A DNA stretch of 32,560 nucleotides from Zygnema circumcarinatum (taxonomy: Eukaryota > Streptophyta > Zygnematophyceae > Zygnematales > Zygnemataceae): positions 1,330,525 through 1,363,084 of the forward strand of contig CM074816.1 of NCBI GenBank assembly GCA_037447605.1. The letters are read 5' to 3'. Shown here in pieces: positions 1 to 25,853 of this stretch; position 1 is the stretch's first letter, and every line of letters starts with the position of its first letter. The notes under the pieces were generated by a model that was given only the letters and a program-made list of their open reading frames with translations, did no database searches and was not told the origin of the DNA. The translations under genes and the position numbers were made by a program.

Positions 1-2
1 TT

Positions 3-1472
3 TGTTACGCACTTGGTTGTTTGGGACAAAATGCGTTGTCTCGCTAAAAATAGGTACTTATTTGTTGAAACGTTAGTCTTGGAGCAAAACGCAAAAGCAC
101 CCGACGAGTTAGTAGGGCCTACCACTGACGAATTGCGTGACCTACAGTCGCTTGTATAGAAGTCCAAAGGTGTAGATATGATAGAACGCATTGAACCACT
201 ATAAATCTGCGCTAGCTTGTGAGCTGCTCCAGTATAAGTAGTCTCAGCAGAGGATGCTTTCATCTTCTTGAGCTGCGCCACAAGCACTTTTGTAGCAAGC
301 TGCGCTAACTTTGTGTTAATAGCTGATCTACGTTGGGTGGCCTTGAGTCGAATGCGTTTTTTCACTCGTAGTCGCTTTTCTAGTTTATTAGAATGGTTGA
401 ACTGTTGTTGGTTGAATTTGTGTATTTTCACCCCAAGAAATTCCACATTACCTGAATTAATGTGCCTAATTTGAGTGAAGTCCACTTGTATTTTAAGGTT
501 ATATTCTAGAAATTGTGTAATCCGGTTGCAAATATGCTTAACAAGTGCAGCGGAGCCTGCGATGCCCAGCAAAGCTTTGTGGCCATACCGCACGTAACGC
601 ACCTTGATGTAGTCTGTATCGTTGTAGTCAGTCGGTGTAAACCCTAACCGTGTAGCTAAACGCTTCTGTCTTAATAGAACAGCTGATTGTCTATTATTGT
701 TTAGCACATACTGATGTTTAGCATGACAATCCACATTTTGGTTGTATTCCAGACTGAAGTGGCGAGTCTTCTTGTTAGTATCAAATTGTCTACTTATACT
801 GTCAACTTCAAGGTCCACCGCATGAAGGTATATGTTCCACAGCAAGGCACAGAACTCATTGCGTTTGTTGAAATGCGTCAGTTCACACTCAGAGTAATCT
901 GTGTTGTTTACGTCGGAGATGCTAACTAATGAACTTAAGCACTCATTGCTTAAAAGCTGATGCATCAAGTACAAAAAAGCGGGATCATTTATTTGCTTAT
1001 TCATTTCAGCAATAAACCATTTCAACTCAATTGTGCAAAAACGATTACACAAATGAACGCTGCTTTTGCTTCGCTCCTTTGTAGAATTGTTTTGCATGTC
1101 CAATTCTACAAACCAAGAAATTCCACGCCAATGTTGCTTTATTTGTTTGAGTGCCAAATGACTACCTTGATCGACGCAAATATGCGGTGTCTTGAAAAAT
1201 TTACCTTCATATATATGCTCAAGTACCAACCTAAGCGGCCCTCTTGGAAAGTTGGTCGATGTGGTGCCTCTTTTCCGCGCTTGGAGAAGCAAGAGGAGCC
1301 TGAAAGTTGCCGTGGAACCTTCTTGCAGGATAACTCGCACAGATCGGCCGACCACCTTCCAAGCGTGGGTCGCATGGAGCTCGTCTGTGCCTCGGACGTT
1401 TGCCTGCTTCCTGTACACTGCGGATGGACTAAAAGGCCTTAGTAAGCGACCCTTTCCTCGGATTGTAGGTCT
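3..1472 (-). CDS. Organellar-type group II intron maturase / reverse transcriptase-like ORF, partial, RT-dead
   Basis: An uninterrupted minus-strand frame of 490 codons is open to the left edge, so its C terminus is outside the window. In order it shows RLVLEHIYEGKF (near 1245), LALKQIKQHWRGISWFVELD (RT motif A; Asp codon at 1100-1098), FIAEMNKQINDPAFL, LWNIYLHAVD (near 836), VRYVRYGHKALLGIAGS (near 600) and VEFLGVKIHKFN (near 440). These match the RT/fingers-palm blocks of group II intron maturases (RLVLEPIYE, WFIEGDI, LANIYLH, YVRYADD, FLGF). The YADD box is YGHK and the PQG loop before NIYLH is unrecognisable, so reverse transcription should be lost while RNA binding and splicing could remain, as in plant nuclear maturases. 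Upstream of about 1245 the homologous frame is ambiguous. Another frame (RGKEAPHRPTFQEGRL) resembles the expected region, so there may be a frameshift or a splice site. It could be a functional nuclear maturase or a recent organellar insertion. The X domain is not visible. Confidence 0.78.
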
Positions 1473-1693
1473 CTAGGTCGACTACTTTGCTTTTTCTATC
1501 GAATATTGGAATGTGGTTGAATTTTTAGGTTCTCGATCGTGAATCTCAGGGCACCTCTCCATTGCGCACATCCGTTAGGATACTTTTTGGACCCTGGCAA
1601 GGGAGGGAGAGAAGGGAGGAGGCAGAGGAGTGAGGAAGTACACGGAGGATTAAGCAACTGCATTGACGGAATCTCTGAGGTGGTCGGTTGCAG

Positions 1694-17158
<15,465 letters not shown>

Positions 17159-17626
17159 ACTCGAGAAGGCGAGCTGCGGCGAGGTGGCGACAGAAGGACT
17201 GCATCGTTTCGCTTCTCGCTTCTTCCTCCGCCGTCGCATTCAAAACCATGCGCGTAGTCGCTTGGTAAGACATGGTTTCTAATGGCGGGCTTTACAACGG
17301 GGCTGTGAACGATGAAATTTTCCGTTACAAGACTTTCGTAACAATAATCAAAAGTCAGTTGAGCTGACAAACGTGATGCTATTCAGTTAGATCGACTCCT
17401 TATGTCTTTGAAGAGCTCTGCTGAATGCTACAATAGCTTTTGAACTACTTTGGCTTTCTTGAATCTCAACACGGAGTTGCTGCTGCGATAGCGGACCATT
17501 TCTTGACATTGATGGCAAATAAGTGCTTACATGTTGACCATGAATGTTTGGAATTTCTGGTTGTTTGTTTGTTTTCGCGTGTACTTAGCACAGCATAAAA
17601 TGTGCATTGTTGATAATCTTGTGCTT
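17159..17626 (+). other. 3' flank of the mosaic gene, nothing recognised
   Basis: AT-rich DNA follows the stop codon. It should include the 3' UTR, but no single clear AATAAA signal stands out. No ORF here resembles a known protein. Confidence 0.6.
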
Positions 17627-17830
17627 CTCTTCTTCTTCCCCTCCTCTCTCTCTTCTCCTCCTCTCCCCCTCTTCTGCTCCCCTCGCCCCATTTTGCCTGT
17701 CTCCCTCTCTCCCTCTACCTCTTCTTCACTACCTCTTCCCCCTCGTCCTCTTCTCCTCACCTCCCCTCCTCTCCCTTTCCCCAACTCCCTCCGTCTCTCC
17801 CCCTCTCCGGTCCTCTCATTCTCTCACTCA
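17627..17830 (+). repeat. Pyrimidine-rich (CTCCCTCT) tract, copy 1
   Basis: About 200 nt are almost pure C/T on the plus strand. It is followed by TCTCTCACTCATAAAATAATAAAGAATG, the same order as at 23050-23460. It is therefore part of the larger duplication with kinase A's intron, where the tract is purine-rich on the sense strand. Confidence 0.9.
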
Positions 17831-18084
17831 TAAAATAATAAAGAATGTGATTAATAACAATAAAATCGCAAAATGTGACAAAATTTGACAAAATGCGACA
17901 TTCTCATTTTCGGGCTTCAGACAATGGTATGGGCACCACTGCATGACATGCATTGCATCACAATGAGAAAAACAAGACATAGAAAATCAGGCTCACCAAC
18001 AACAATACTTTGACCTATGCTTGCATTTTTTATGCCAATCATGCGGAAGCTCTCCATCTGTAAGTTCCATGTCATGCGCACCGC
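17815..18084 (-). pseudogene. Truncated 5' remnant of a third RLCK gene
   Basis: The DNA matches 23430-23700 of kinase A, with the same TAAAATAATAAAGAATG start and TCACCAACAACAATA core. It contains a copy of kinase A exon 2 at 18057-17997 with 61 nt instead of 60, a frameshift. Directly beyond this, 18065-18084 matches 23961-23980, the end of kinase A exon 1 with its donor. About 270 bp of the intervening intron is therefore deleted in this copy. No kinase-domain exons are found nearby, so this is a dead fragment. Confidence 0.8.
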
Positions 18085-18510
18085 ACGCGTCCCAAGACAA
18101 AAAGTCCGTACAGATGCGGACTACGTCCAGCAGGTTAGAAGCAGTAGCAAGCCCGAGTGAAATTCAAAGAAAGCCCCAAACACGCGCTGAAATTACTCCG
18201 AAACAAGAGTCACCTCGTCGAGTGTGCCACCGCTTGGCTGTTCGCCGTCCTCTGCAAAAGGAGCGCGCGGGGGGGAGGGGCTCGGCCGCGTGCAGGTTGC
18301 AGGAGGGGAAGGGAGAGAGGCGGGATCCAGGTTTGCAAGAAAGGGGAGGAGGGATACGAGGAGGGGGGCCGGGGCGAGGAGGGAGAGGGAGAGGCAGGCT
18401 ATGGCGGCTGGAGTGGGAGGGAGGGACGGAGAGAGGGAGAGTGTGGGGCTCGTCAGTTCGGCGCTCGCTGCGCTCGCTTAATCAGTTTAGCGGAGAGGAC
18501 CAATTAGCAT
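18085..18510 (+). other. GC-rich, G-tract-rich stretch, no gene seen
   Basis: From about 18265 to 18440 the plus strand has many GGG/GGAGG runs. Open frames here translate to Gly/Arg-rich low-complexity peptides in several frames, which is expected from composition alone. Confidence 0.7.
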
Positions 18511-18935
18511 GAAATGAAGAAACTGCACGAACCAATCGGGTGAATTTGACGAAAATTTGGGGAATTTGGGGAATTCAGTAAACAGCGCCGGTTCGGTGAA
18601 TTTGGAGCGCCGTGAATTGAGCAGACTAGATTAGATAGATAGTAGTAGATTTTGTTTTCCTTTCGTCCCTCAATTTCGCTCCGCCGCCCCTCTCGCCGCT
18701 GCGAAATGCGCCGCGCCGCGCGCCGCCCGCCGCTCACGAGGCGAGTCTGCTCACGAGGAAACGACAAAACGGTTCACGCCGACCGCGATGCCTGCAGGTA
18801 CCGGCGGTTACCGCGTCCCTGTAAGCGACAAACGTACCCACCCAGCTGGACTGTACGGCTCTAACCGCACAGCTGAAGTCCAGCGTGGCACATTCTGGTC
18901 CAATGTCTACGCTTTGTGGCTGGCGGGCGAGAGGC

Positions 18936-18958
18936 GATGACGTGGCGCGCTCTTATTG
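18936..18958 (-). promoter_or_regulatory. ACGT box plus CCAAT-type motif, possible orphan promoter
   Basis: Read on the minus strand it is CCAATAAGAGCGCGCCACGTCATC. Kinase A's upstream region on the same strand has GATGACGTGG followed by CCAATAATAATCCGCCACG (24686-24653). The shared CCAATAA and CCACG elements suggest this may be the old promoter of the dead kinase copy at 17815-18084. It is a motif observation only. Confidence 0.4.
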
Positions 18959-19066
18959 GCCCGATGGCGATGTGCTGGTTTTTGGGGTATGCCCGGAGCC
19001 TCGTGGGAGTGCCGGCAGTCCGGCGCTGCCACTGGTTGGCGACGGTGCAGAGCCCTGCCAAGCTGA

Positions 19067-19072
19067 CACGTG
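19067..19072. promoter_or_regulatory. G-box CACGTG
   Basis: A palindromic CACGTG lies in the context TGACACGTGGCG, which would be a bZIP/bHLH target in plants. No gene start is identified close by, so its role is unknown. Confidence 0.35.
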
Positions 19073-19502
19073 GCGTGCCTATCACACTCTTCTTTCTCCC
19101 TCTCGCTCTCTCTTTCTCTCTTTCTCTCTCTCTCTCTCTTTCTCTCCCTCTCTCTCTCTTCTCTCTCTCTGCTTCCCACTCTCACTCTCTGCTCTGCTAT
19201 GTTCCGATTAACCATGTGTTGTTCGTACGGCTGCTATTAACTGTGAGGTTACACAACGCTTTTGAAACAGCTTTATCCACCAACCGAAGGAACAACCGAC
19301 CGCTCTCTCCAAATGAAATTGTTGTTGATAAAAAAGTAAGAAAAAGGAATTATCAAATAAGTTTATCAAATACCGTGGGCCTTTATTTTTGACACCAGAT
19401 GCTAAAGCCTAACAGTACGAACCTTCACTTTTTTGAAGGCCCTGAGCCCCTAATAAATTATTTTGTTCTTTCAAAGGCCTTCTTTTCACATTGGCTGCCT
19501 AG

Positions 19503-19532
19503 GAAACCCTAAAACCTTAAACCCTGAACCCT
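19503..19532 (+). repeat. Telo-box-like cluster (AAACCCTAAAACC)
   Basis: Several imperfect units of the plant telomere/telo-box motif AAACCCTA lie together, and looser AAACCCTTAAACCC units recur near 19645. Too short and too degenerate for a true interstitial telomere array. Confidence 0.6.
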
Positions 19533-19820
19533 GCTAAGGCGCCTGCTACTAGATAGCAGGGCCCCTAGGGTTGAACCTAGCCTCCTCCGTAGACCACATA
19601 AATGAGGGGCTTTCAAGTAGTTAAGCCATTTAACCATTCAACCAGTAAACCCTTAAACCCCCCTTCCCCCTCCCACAGCAAATTCTCATATCTGTACAAG
19701 GGCTGACCTTTCATATCCTCCCCACCCTCGAATTCAAACTCTCCAAACTCCCTAGCCAAGAGCTCTGAACCCTGCCTTTTGGTTCCTCCCAGAAATCAAC
19801 CCCTTTTTTCCAGCTTATAT

Positions 19821-19956
19821 CCTTCACCCTTCTAAAACCCTAACAATTCCATGTTCCCACATTTGCACTCTCCGCCAAGGAACTCTTCACCCTTCACCCT
19901 TCCGAAACCCTAAAAATCCCCTGTTCACACATTTGCACTCTTCACTAAGGGCTTCA
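19821..19956 (+). repeat. Tandem duplication (about 69 bp) over the end of kinase A
   Basis: Copy 1 (19821-19881) and copy 2 (19890-19951) share CTTCACCCTTC, AAACCCTAA and CACATTTGCACTCT. Copy 2 spans the last codons and stop (TGA, 19927-19925) of kinase A, so copy 1 is a duplicated piece of coding end in its 3' UTR. In copy 1 the stop-codon position reads TGG. Confidence 0.75.
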
Positions 19957-22900
19957 AGGTCTCCACAATGTCGCTCATAACGGGCCGCAGATTGGGGTCA
20001 TCTTCTATGCAATGCCGCGCTGAAATCGCGACTTTGTGCCCCGCCCTCTGCGTCTCCTTCATGGAAAATCGGTCCTTCAGAAGGGGGTCAAGCAGGTCGT
20101 TGAGGTCCGGCCTCCTGTGCTGAAGGAAGGGCTGCGCCCATTGGGCCAAACTCTGCGAGTCGGGAGACTCCTGGTCAATGGCACGCCGCCCCGTGAGCAG
20201 CTCCAATAGGAGGATGCCGAAGGCGTAGACATCGCTCTTCTTTGTGAGTTGACCTGGGGGAAAGGGGGAGGGGGGAGGGGGAGGGGGGTGAGGGAGAGGG
20301 GAGGGAGGGGAGTGAGGAGGGAGAGGGGAGGGAGGGGAGTGGGGAGGGAGAGGTGGGGGAGGAGAGGGAAGGGGGTTGGAGGAGAGGGAGAATGGGGGAG
20401 GAGAGGGAGGGAGGTTGGTGGAGAGGGAGAGGTGGGGGAGGAGAAGAGGTGTGCAAGGAGAGGGAATGGTGGGTTTTCTGTCACCACAAACCGCAGCATC
20501 GAAGGGTCGGAAATAGAGAGGAAGGTGGGGGTCTTCGTAACACAAGCTATGACGTGTAAGGTTGGGATAAAAGAGGAGAGGTAAGCTTTCTAACTGCCTG
20601 GACTTTGCTCTATAAGGTTTGGGAATAGAGAGGGAGGGGTGGGCTCTGTATCAGTACTGTGTAAGTCACGAAAAAAGCCGGGGAAAGTCAGATAAGAAAG
20701 AAAGAAAACTGCAACGCAATGCGAGGAAGAGGAAGAGGGAGGGGTCGCAAAAATCCGAACCGAGAAAGTCTGTGATTGGGCAGGCGGACAGTTTTCAACT
20801 TTGATGAAGTAAACTCAAAAATTGAAAAATTGAAAAGGTGATCCTGAGCAGGTGGATAGCTAGGTGTCGATTTACCTGTTTCCATATATTTGGGGTCCAA
20901 GTAGCCTAAGGTTCCCATGATTCTCGTTGTGACATGTGTCATGTCTGTGTCAGCTCCCTTCGCTAGTCCAAAGTCGGTCAGCTTTGCGTTATAGTTCTGT
21001 TGAAAAAAAAAATGTGCAGCCGAGAAAGGAGGAATTACGAGACATCGCATTATGGAGGTACTACTTTAGAAAAATATAAACATTGAAATACGCCAAAAAC
21101 ATAGCAGATTTTCGAATAGTTCCGAATAGTTCCCAAATCATAGCACTTCTCTTATAGGGCTTGTCGATGTTACTTCTGTCTGAATCCCATCATTTGCTTT
21201 CATTCTGGTTTTGAAAATTCATATTTAAAGAAGTTGGGCCGCCTTCGAATGTTCTCACCTCGTCTAGAAGAATGTTGGGGGCCTTGAAATCGCGATGTAT
21301 TACGTTGTTCGAGTGCAGATGTTCGAGCCCTTGAGCAGCATCAAAAGCAATTTTTAACCTCGTCTCCCACGAAAGCGGAGGCACATCCGCATCCGGAGTT
21401 CCTTTTTCAGAAAACGAAAAGGAGGGGGGGGAGGAGGGGGAGGACATAAGGATATGGAGAACGCAAATAGAGAAAAGAAAGAATAGAGCCACACACAGGC
21501 TTCAAATGAAAGGCCGCTTTAAGAGGAGGGCCAACTAGAAGATGGAGTGGACGAGATTTTACTATTCATTTTGATCGCAACTTTCTGAGAGGAGGCTGAA
21601 ACTGAGAAGATGAGGAGTTGGGGAAGAAGGAAAGGGGAAGGAGAGGTAGAGAGCATGTGAAGGACAAGACGAAGTGATAGGGGGGGAGAGAAGAGGGAAA
21701 CAGAGCGCATTGCTGAAAGGCCCAGAAAAGAAAAGCGAAGAAAAGAGACAGAACAGAACAGGAGAGACAAACGAGAGGGAAGCAGGAGAAAAATTACTGC
21801 AGCACATTTTTTGCACTGTGGTTAATCAAACCTGCTCACAGAAACTTTTTTCAGGAAGGAACAGACTAAACTCACTGAAAAGGTGGTAGTCAAGGCTGCC
21901 TCTGTCCAAAAACTCGTACACCAAAAGACCCTCTCCCATCTCCGCACAATATCCCAAAAGACGGACAAGGTTTGGATGGCGGAGACGTCCAAGCACGAAA
22001 ATTTCCGCCTGCAAAAAAGTAAATAAAAATGAAAATGAGAATATGGGAGCCGTTGACTACCGAAAAAACCTACACATTTGAAGACTTCGATAAAATGAAA
22101 AAAATAATTACTTGGTTACGCAGCAGAGGAGCCACATGTGCTTTCACCTACCAAAGCATAAGCACTATAAGTAAGCATCAACTGTGATCTCGAAACCAGC
22201 AATTTCCAAGAAGGAATTCTCCCTCTCTCTTCATATCGGAAGCCTGCAAACTAAAAAATCACTTCACAGTTGAAGTCCGAAAACATCGAATCAAAAACAG
22301 AAAGCAAACCGCGACCTACGGGAGTGGGCGAAGGGAGGAAAGAGAGAGAGAGAGACGGGGCCAAAATTGTATGAGAGAGAGAGAGACACCCACCAGCCAC
22401 TCATTCTGGCCTTGAAAGCTGTCCGGATTTAGTCTCTTGACTGCCACAGGGAACATCTCACCATTCGGACCCCTGAGCCAACCTTTATAGACTTTTCCAA
22501 AACCGCCCTCTCCAAGTAGCATCTCCGGCTCCTTAAACTGCTGCGTTGCCCGTTGTAGATCACGGAACTTAAAGGCTTCCAGTTTTTCCGACAAAGGATC
22601 TGCATTTGCTTATTCAGTCGAGATTCAGCATTTCAGGTGATAAACTTTGTTTTTTTTTCCAGCAGATTTTTGAGGTTTGGTAACGAAGAGCCAGAAAGAC
22701 GAGCAGAATACTAGGGTTAGGGCTACGAGAAAAGACTGGAGGGAGTTAAATTTCCATGTGATATGAAAGCTGCAAAAGAGAGAAGAAGGTAGATTATCGT
22801 AATGAAATCTATTTGAAGTTTTTACTAGCAAACAATCCCACATAAAACGAAGGAAATAAAAATGCATACTAAGTCAGTCAGGGACTTAGATCAGAGCGGG

Positions 22901-24068
22901 GCTCTCACTCCCTGCCATATTTATTCCTCTTTTCCTGCCCCAACTCACCTTTCTCTTCACTCTCCCTCCACTGCTTTACATACCCCTTCCACCACCCTTT
23001 ACATTTCAAGGTTTTCCAACCTTCTAATCCGTCTTCCCTACCTCTCCTTCTCTCTCTTATCTTCCCTTTTTCCCCTGTCAAGTTCTTCATTTCTACCACC
23101 CTGCTCTAAGCCTCTCCCTCTCCCCCTCTCTCGCTCCCCTCTTCCCCTCTCCCCTTGTCTATCTCCCTCTTTTATCTCCCTCTCCCTCTCCCCCTCTCCT
23201 TCCGATCCCCCTCTCCTTCCGATACCCCTCTCCTTCCGATCCTCCTCTCCCCCTCTTCCGCTCCCCTCGCCCCCTTTCCCTCTCCCCCTCTCTCCCTCTC
23301 CTCTCTCCCTCTCCCTCTTCTTCACTCCCGCTCCCCCCCTTCCTCTCCTCCTCTCCTCCTCTCCTCACCTCCGCTCCCTCTCCCCTCTCTCGTTCCCCTC
23401 GCCCTTTCCCCCACTCCCTCCCTCCCCCTCTCCAGTTCTCTCATTCTCTCGCTCATAAAATAATAAAGAATGTGATTAATGATAAAATCACTAGGTGTGA
23501 CGAAATGTGATATTCTCATTTTCGGCCCTCAAACAGTGGCATGGGCACCACTGCATGACATGGATGGAATAGCATCAATGCCATTGCATCACAATGAGAA
23601 AAAGAAGGCACAGAAAAGCAGGCTCACCAACAACAATAGTTCGACCTATGCTTGCATTCCGGTGCCAATCGTCCGGAAGATCTCCATCTGTAAGCGAGCG
23701 ACAGGCCGAAAAAAAAACGACCAACGCAAGGTTAAGAACGAGAAGGGAGACATCACTGAATGAGAACATCAAACAAAAAAAACGAAAGAAAATTTAGAAG
23801 ATGAATTCACAGAGGCATTATTCATTCTCTCAGAAATTCACAAGTAGTCAAGCACAAAAACACCGCTGCTCCTCCAACCCTAACCCTAAAACCCTAAAAA
23901 CCAGGAATCTCTTCTACATTCCATGCATTCAGGTGCATGCATAGAATTGCAGACATCAAGTTCCATGCCATACGCACCGCTAGGGATTGAGACCGCTGTC
24001 GGCAACGGACGCTGTCCCGGGACACTTGGGGGAGGCTTAACCTCCGGTTCAGAAAAACAGCCGCCCAT
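19925..24068 (-). CDS. Receptor-like cytoplasmic kinase A (RLCK-VII / PBL type)
   Basis: The exons are 24068-23978, 23687-23628, 22599-22394, 22008-21876, 21401-21259, 20996-20876 and 20253-19925. All have AG/GT borders and total 1083 nt, or 360 aa. The N terminus is [18 protein letters not shown], with a Gly2/Cys pattern for myristoylation and palmitoylation, so it should sit on the plasma membrane. The kinase shows [77 protein letters not shown] and [18 protein letters not shown]. This pattern is that of PBS1/BIK1-type RLCKs, which relay immune and development receptor signals. The catalytic Lys, HRD and DFG are intact, but APE is DPK. The PBS1 GDK cleavage site is not present. A 5' UTR intron (about 24243-24078) is plausible. 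Kinase B is a tandem paralogue. Confidence 0.9.
20254..20460 (+). repeat. G-rich tract in the last intron of kinase A
   Basis: The plus strand begins CCTGGGGGAAAGGGGGAGGG and continues with G3-G6 runs for about 200 nt. This is the template strand of kinase A. In the sense strand it is an unusually long polypyrimidine tract directly before the last exon's CAG acceptor. The closely spaced G runs fit the G-quadruplex pattern. Confidence 0.8.
23050..23440 (+). repeat. Pyrimidine-rich tract, copy 2 (kinase A intron)
   Basis: About 390 nt are nearly pure C/T, with CTCTCCTTCCGAT(A/C)CCC repeated three to four times near 23197-23245. It lies in the intron between exons 2 and 3 of kinase A and flanks the segment duplicated at 17815. 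Translations of this tract are low-complexity shadows. Confidence 0.9.
23878..23901 (+). repeat. Short telomere-like run in kinase A intron 1
   Basis: The bases read CCCTAACCCTAAAACCCTAA, close to the plant telomere repeat CCCTAAA. It comprises only about three units, 77 bp downstream of the exon 1 donor. A related cluster sits at 24502-24534 (AAAACCCTAAAACC). Confidence 0.7.
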
Positions 24069-25853
24069 GTTCTTCTCCTGTACAAGATATGGGGATGCAT
24101 AACAAGGTGCAATGTGTCAGGTGTACAGGACTCAGCTGTACACGTGTCAGTTGTACAGGACTCAGAAAACTGACACATGAGCATTCATGCTTTTTTCTTT
24201 TATTATTTTAAGAAAAGGAGGTTTTTCGATCACATCACTTACTTGAATACGGAAAAGAATTCTTCAAGGATTTGTCTCCAAGGTCCAAAAGCCACACGCA
24301 GGTTTCCAGGATTTCCAGGTTTTTTGTGAGAAACCGGCACCCAAAGATGGTTTGCCAGATGGCTCCGGTATGGGTTGATGCAGGGGTGGGGTGATGCAGG
24401 GGTGGGATGATGCAGAGATGGGAGCTGCCGCTGCTACATACGATGATGTCGCTGCGTCAAGATGATGTTTCCAATGTCTGCTCCGTTCTCCCCTGCTCTC
24501 CAAAACCCTAAAACCACGAAACCCAAACCCTAACTCTGTCAGGGTTTAGGAATTCGCTCGCTGTCCGTACTTTCTGTGGGTGGAAATCCGATCGAAGTTA
24601 CAGCTGGAACGCGTCGTCCAGTCACATACCGCCATGTCAGAAAATGTTCATGCGTGGCGGATTATTATTGGTCCACGTCATCCTTTCTAAATGGACGCAG
24701 AATTGTCAGTAGTCCGTCAGCTAAAAACTGTACGGACACTCAGTTCCAGTCCTGTGGACCCTTCTCAGTAATACTGGACGGCTACATGCAGTTTTGTAAC
24801 GGCAAAAAGCCTACCAATGACGGCTTCGTCCATGAAGACATATTTCGTGATTTCCCAATTGAACGGGAAAAACTGAACGAAAGCTGTAAGGCAGAGCCGC
24901 CAACAATGGTAGCCCCGTTCATAAAGTCAAATTTTTACTATAAAAGTACTATTAAAGGACAGGGCTAGGGTGGAAATTAGTTGCAACCTCGTCCTATACT
25001 AAAAAATCTTTACTATGGTCATAACTCGATACTCCAATTGCTAACTGGTTACTGCAATCGACCCCGACTCCTCACGAAACACCCTCACATGGCATTGCCT
25101 ACAACACCGCAATTTTTTTTTTTTTTAACTACAAAAAGTATTTCAAAAACCGGGAGTTTGCAAACTCGCAACGGTGAACCTCCAGACTTACACGGAAACA
25201 ACATTCAGTTCGATCAAGTCGGTTCAGTCATTTTCCTTCTCTATGAAGGAATCAAATTTCTCTCCGACAAACAGTTGGAGTTCACTCCCCTCGAAAAATG
25301 AACGGCTCAGAGGTGCCCCTACGCCGCCTACTGCAAAGGAGTCGACATCCAGTGAGTCCCATTGAACTACTGCCCCCTGAACCCCGCCCCCCCTCGAACT
25401 CACAGGGAGTGGAGTCACCTAAGGGGCTGGGCAGGGTTCAGGGGTAGTCCAACATTTTAAGGCTTGTCGGGGACTTCGCGGCACAGCTAAAAAATGGAAA
25501 AAAAATCGGCATAGGGGGGGACGTGCTCAGTGAACCTCTACTTTGCACAGACCTCCGGCTGGTTCTAGTTTAATCCGACATTAAATAGGATAAATACGTA
25601 TCTCGCAACTCTCAACATATGTTGATACCTATTCTAGCCCCCCTCAGTTTGTACCTGTACAAGGAGGACCTACCTTTCCCCCCCCCCTCTCTCTCCCCTC
25701 TCCCTCTCTCACTATTTCCCTCTCTCTCTCTCTTTCTCTTGCTCTCTCTTTGTCTCTCGACACTCTGTGCGTCTCCGCCCCTCTATCCAGACAACCTCAC
25801 ACCTAAACCGACAAACTGACGACCGAAGAACCGACCAATTGACCGACAGGTGC
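24069..25853 (+). other. Intergenic DNA between kinases A and B, including A's promoter
   Basis: No supported gene is seen. The region immediately upstream of kinase A has a TGTACAGGACTCAG duplication (24120-24165), a GATGCAGGGGTGGG triplication (24376-24412), telo-boxes (24502-24534) and the CCAAT/ACGT cluster near 24653-24686. A 130-codon frame at 24576-24968 overlaps this promoter-like part and resembles no protein I know. A CT-rich tract lies at 25678-25760, just 3' of kinase B's stop. Confidence 0.6.
24653..24686 (-). promoter_or_regulatory. CCAAT / ACGT element cluster upstream of kinase A
   Basis: On the gene's strand it reads GATGACGTGGACCAATAATA followed by ATCCGCCACGC, about 600 bp before the ATG. 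ACGT-core (bZIP) and CCAAT (NF-Y) boxes are common in plant promoters. A diverged counterpart occurs at 18936-18958. Confidence 0.45.

Larger units (their letters stand above)
18511..19502 (+). other. Intergenic DNA with promoter-like and CT-repeat elements
   Basis: The region contains GGGGAATTTGGGGAATTC short repeats (near 18555), GC-rich DNA (18660-18860), ACGT-type boxes (18936 and 19067) and a CT/TTTCTCTC tract at about 19083-19190. I see no supported coding sequence. Confidence 0.6.

Noticed and set aside
960-1442. Plus-strand 160-codon frame opposite the maturase
   Set aside because: It is the complement of the maturase frame, which has clear family blocks; the plus translation resembles nothing.
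17531-17888. Ser/Pro/Leu-rich frames on the plus strand and Arg/Gly/Glu-rich frames on the minus
   Set aside because: They are translations of a nearly pure C/T tract; the same appears at 22862-23519 and 31038-31670.
23878-24534. CCCTAAA units as an interstitial telomere or chromosome end
   Set aside because: Only a few imperfect units at each site and genes lie on both sides, so telo-box promoter motifs are the simpler reading.
24576-24968. Plus-strand 130-codon frame with several Cys
   Set aside because: Overlaps the promoter-like region of kinase A, resembles no known protein and shows no splice or codon support. It could be reconsidered with RNA data.
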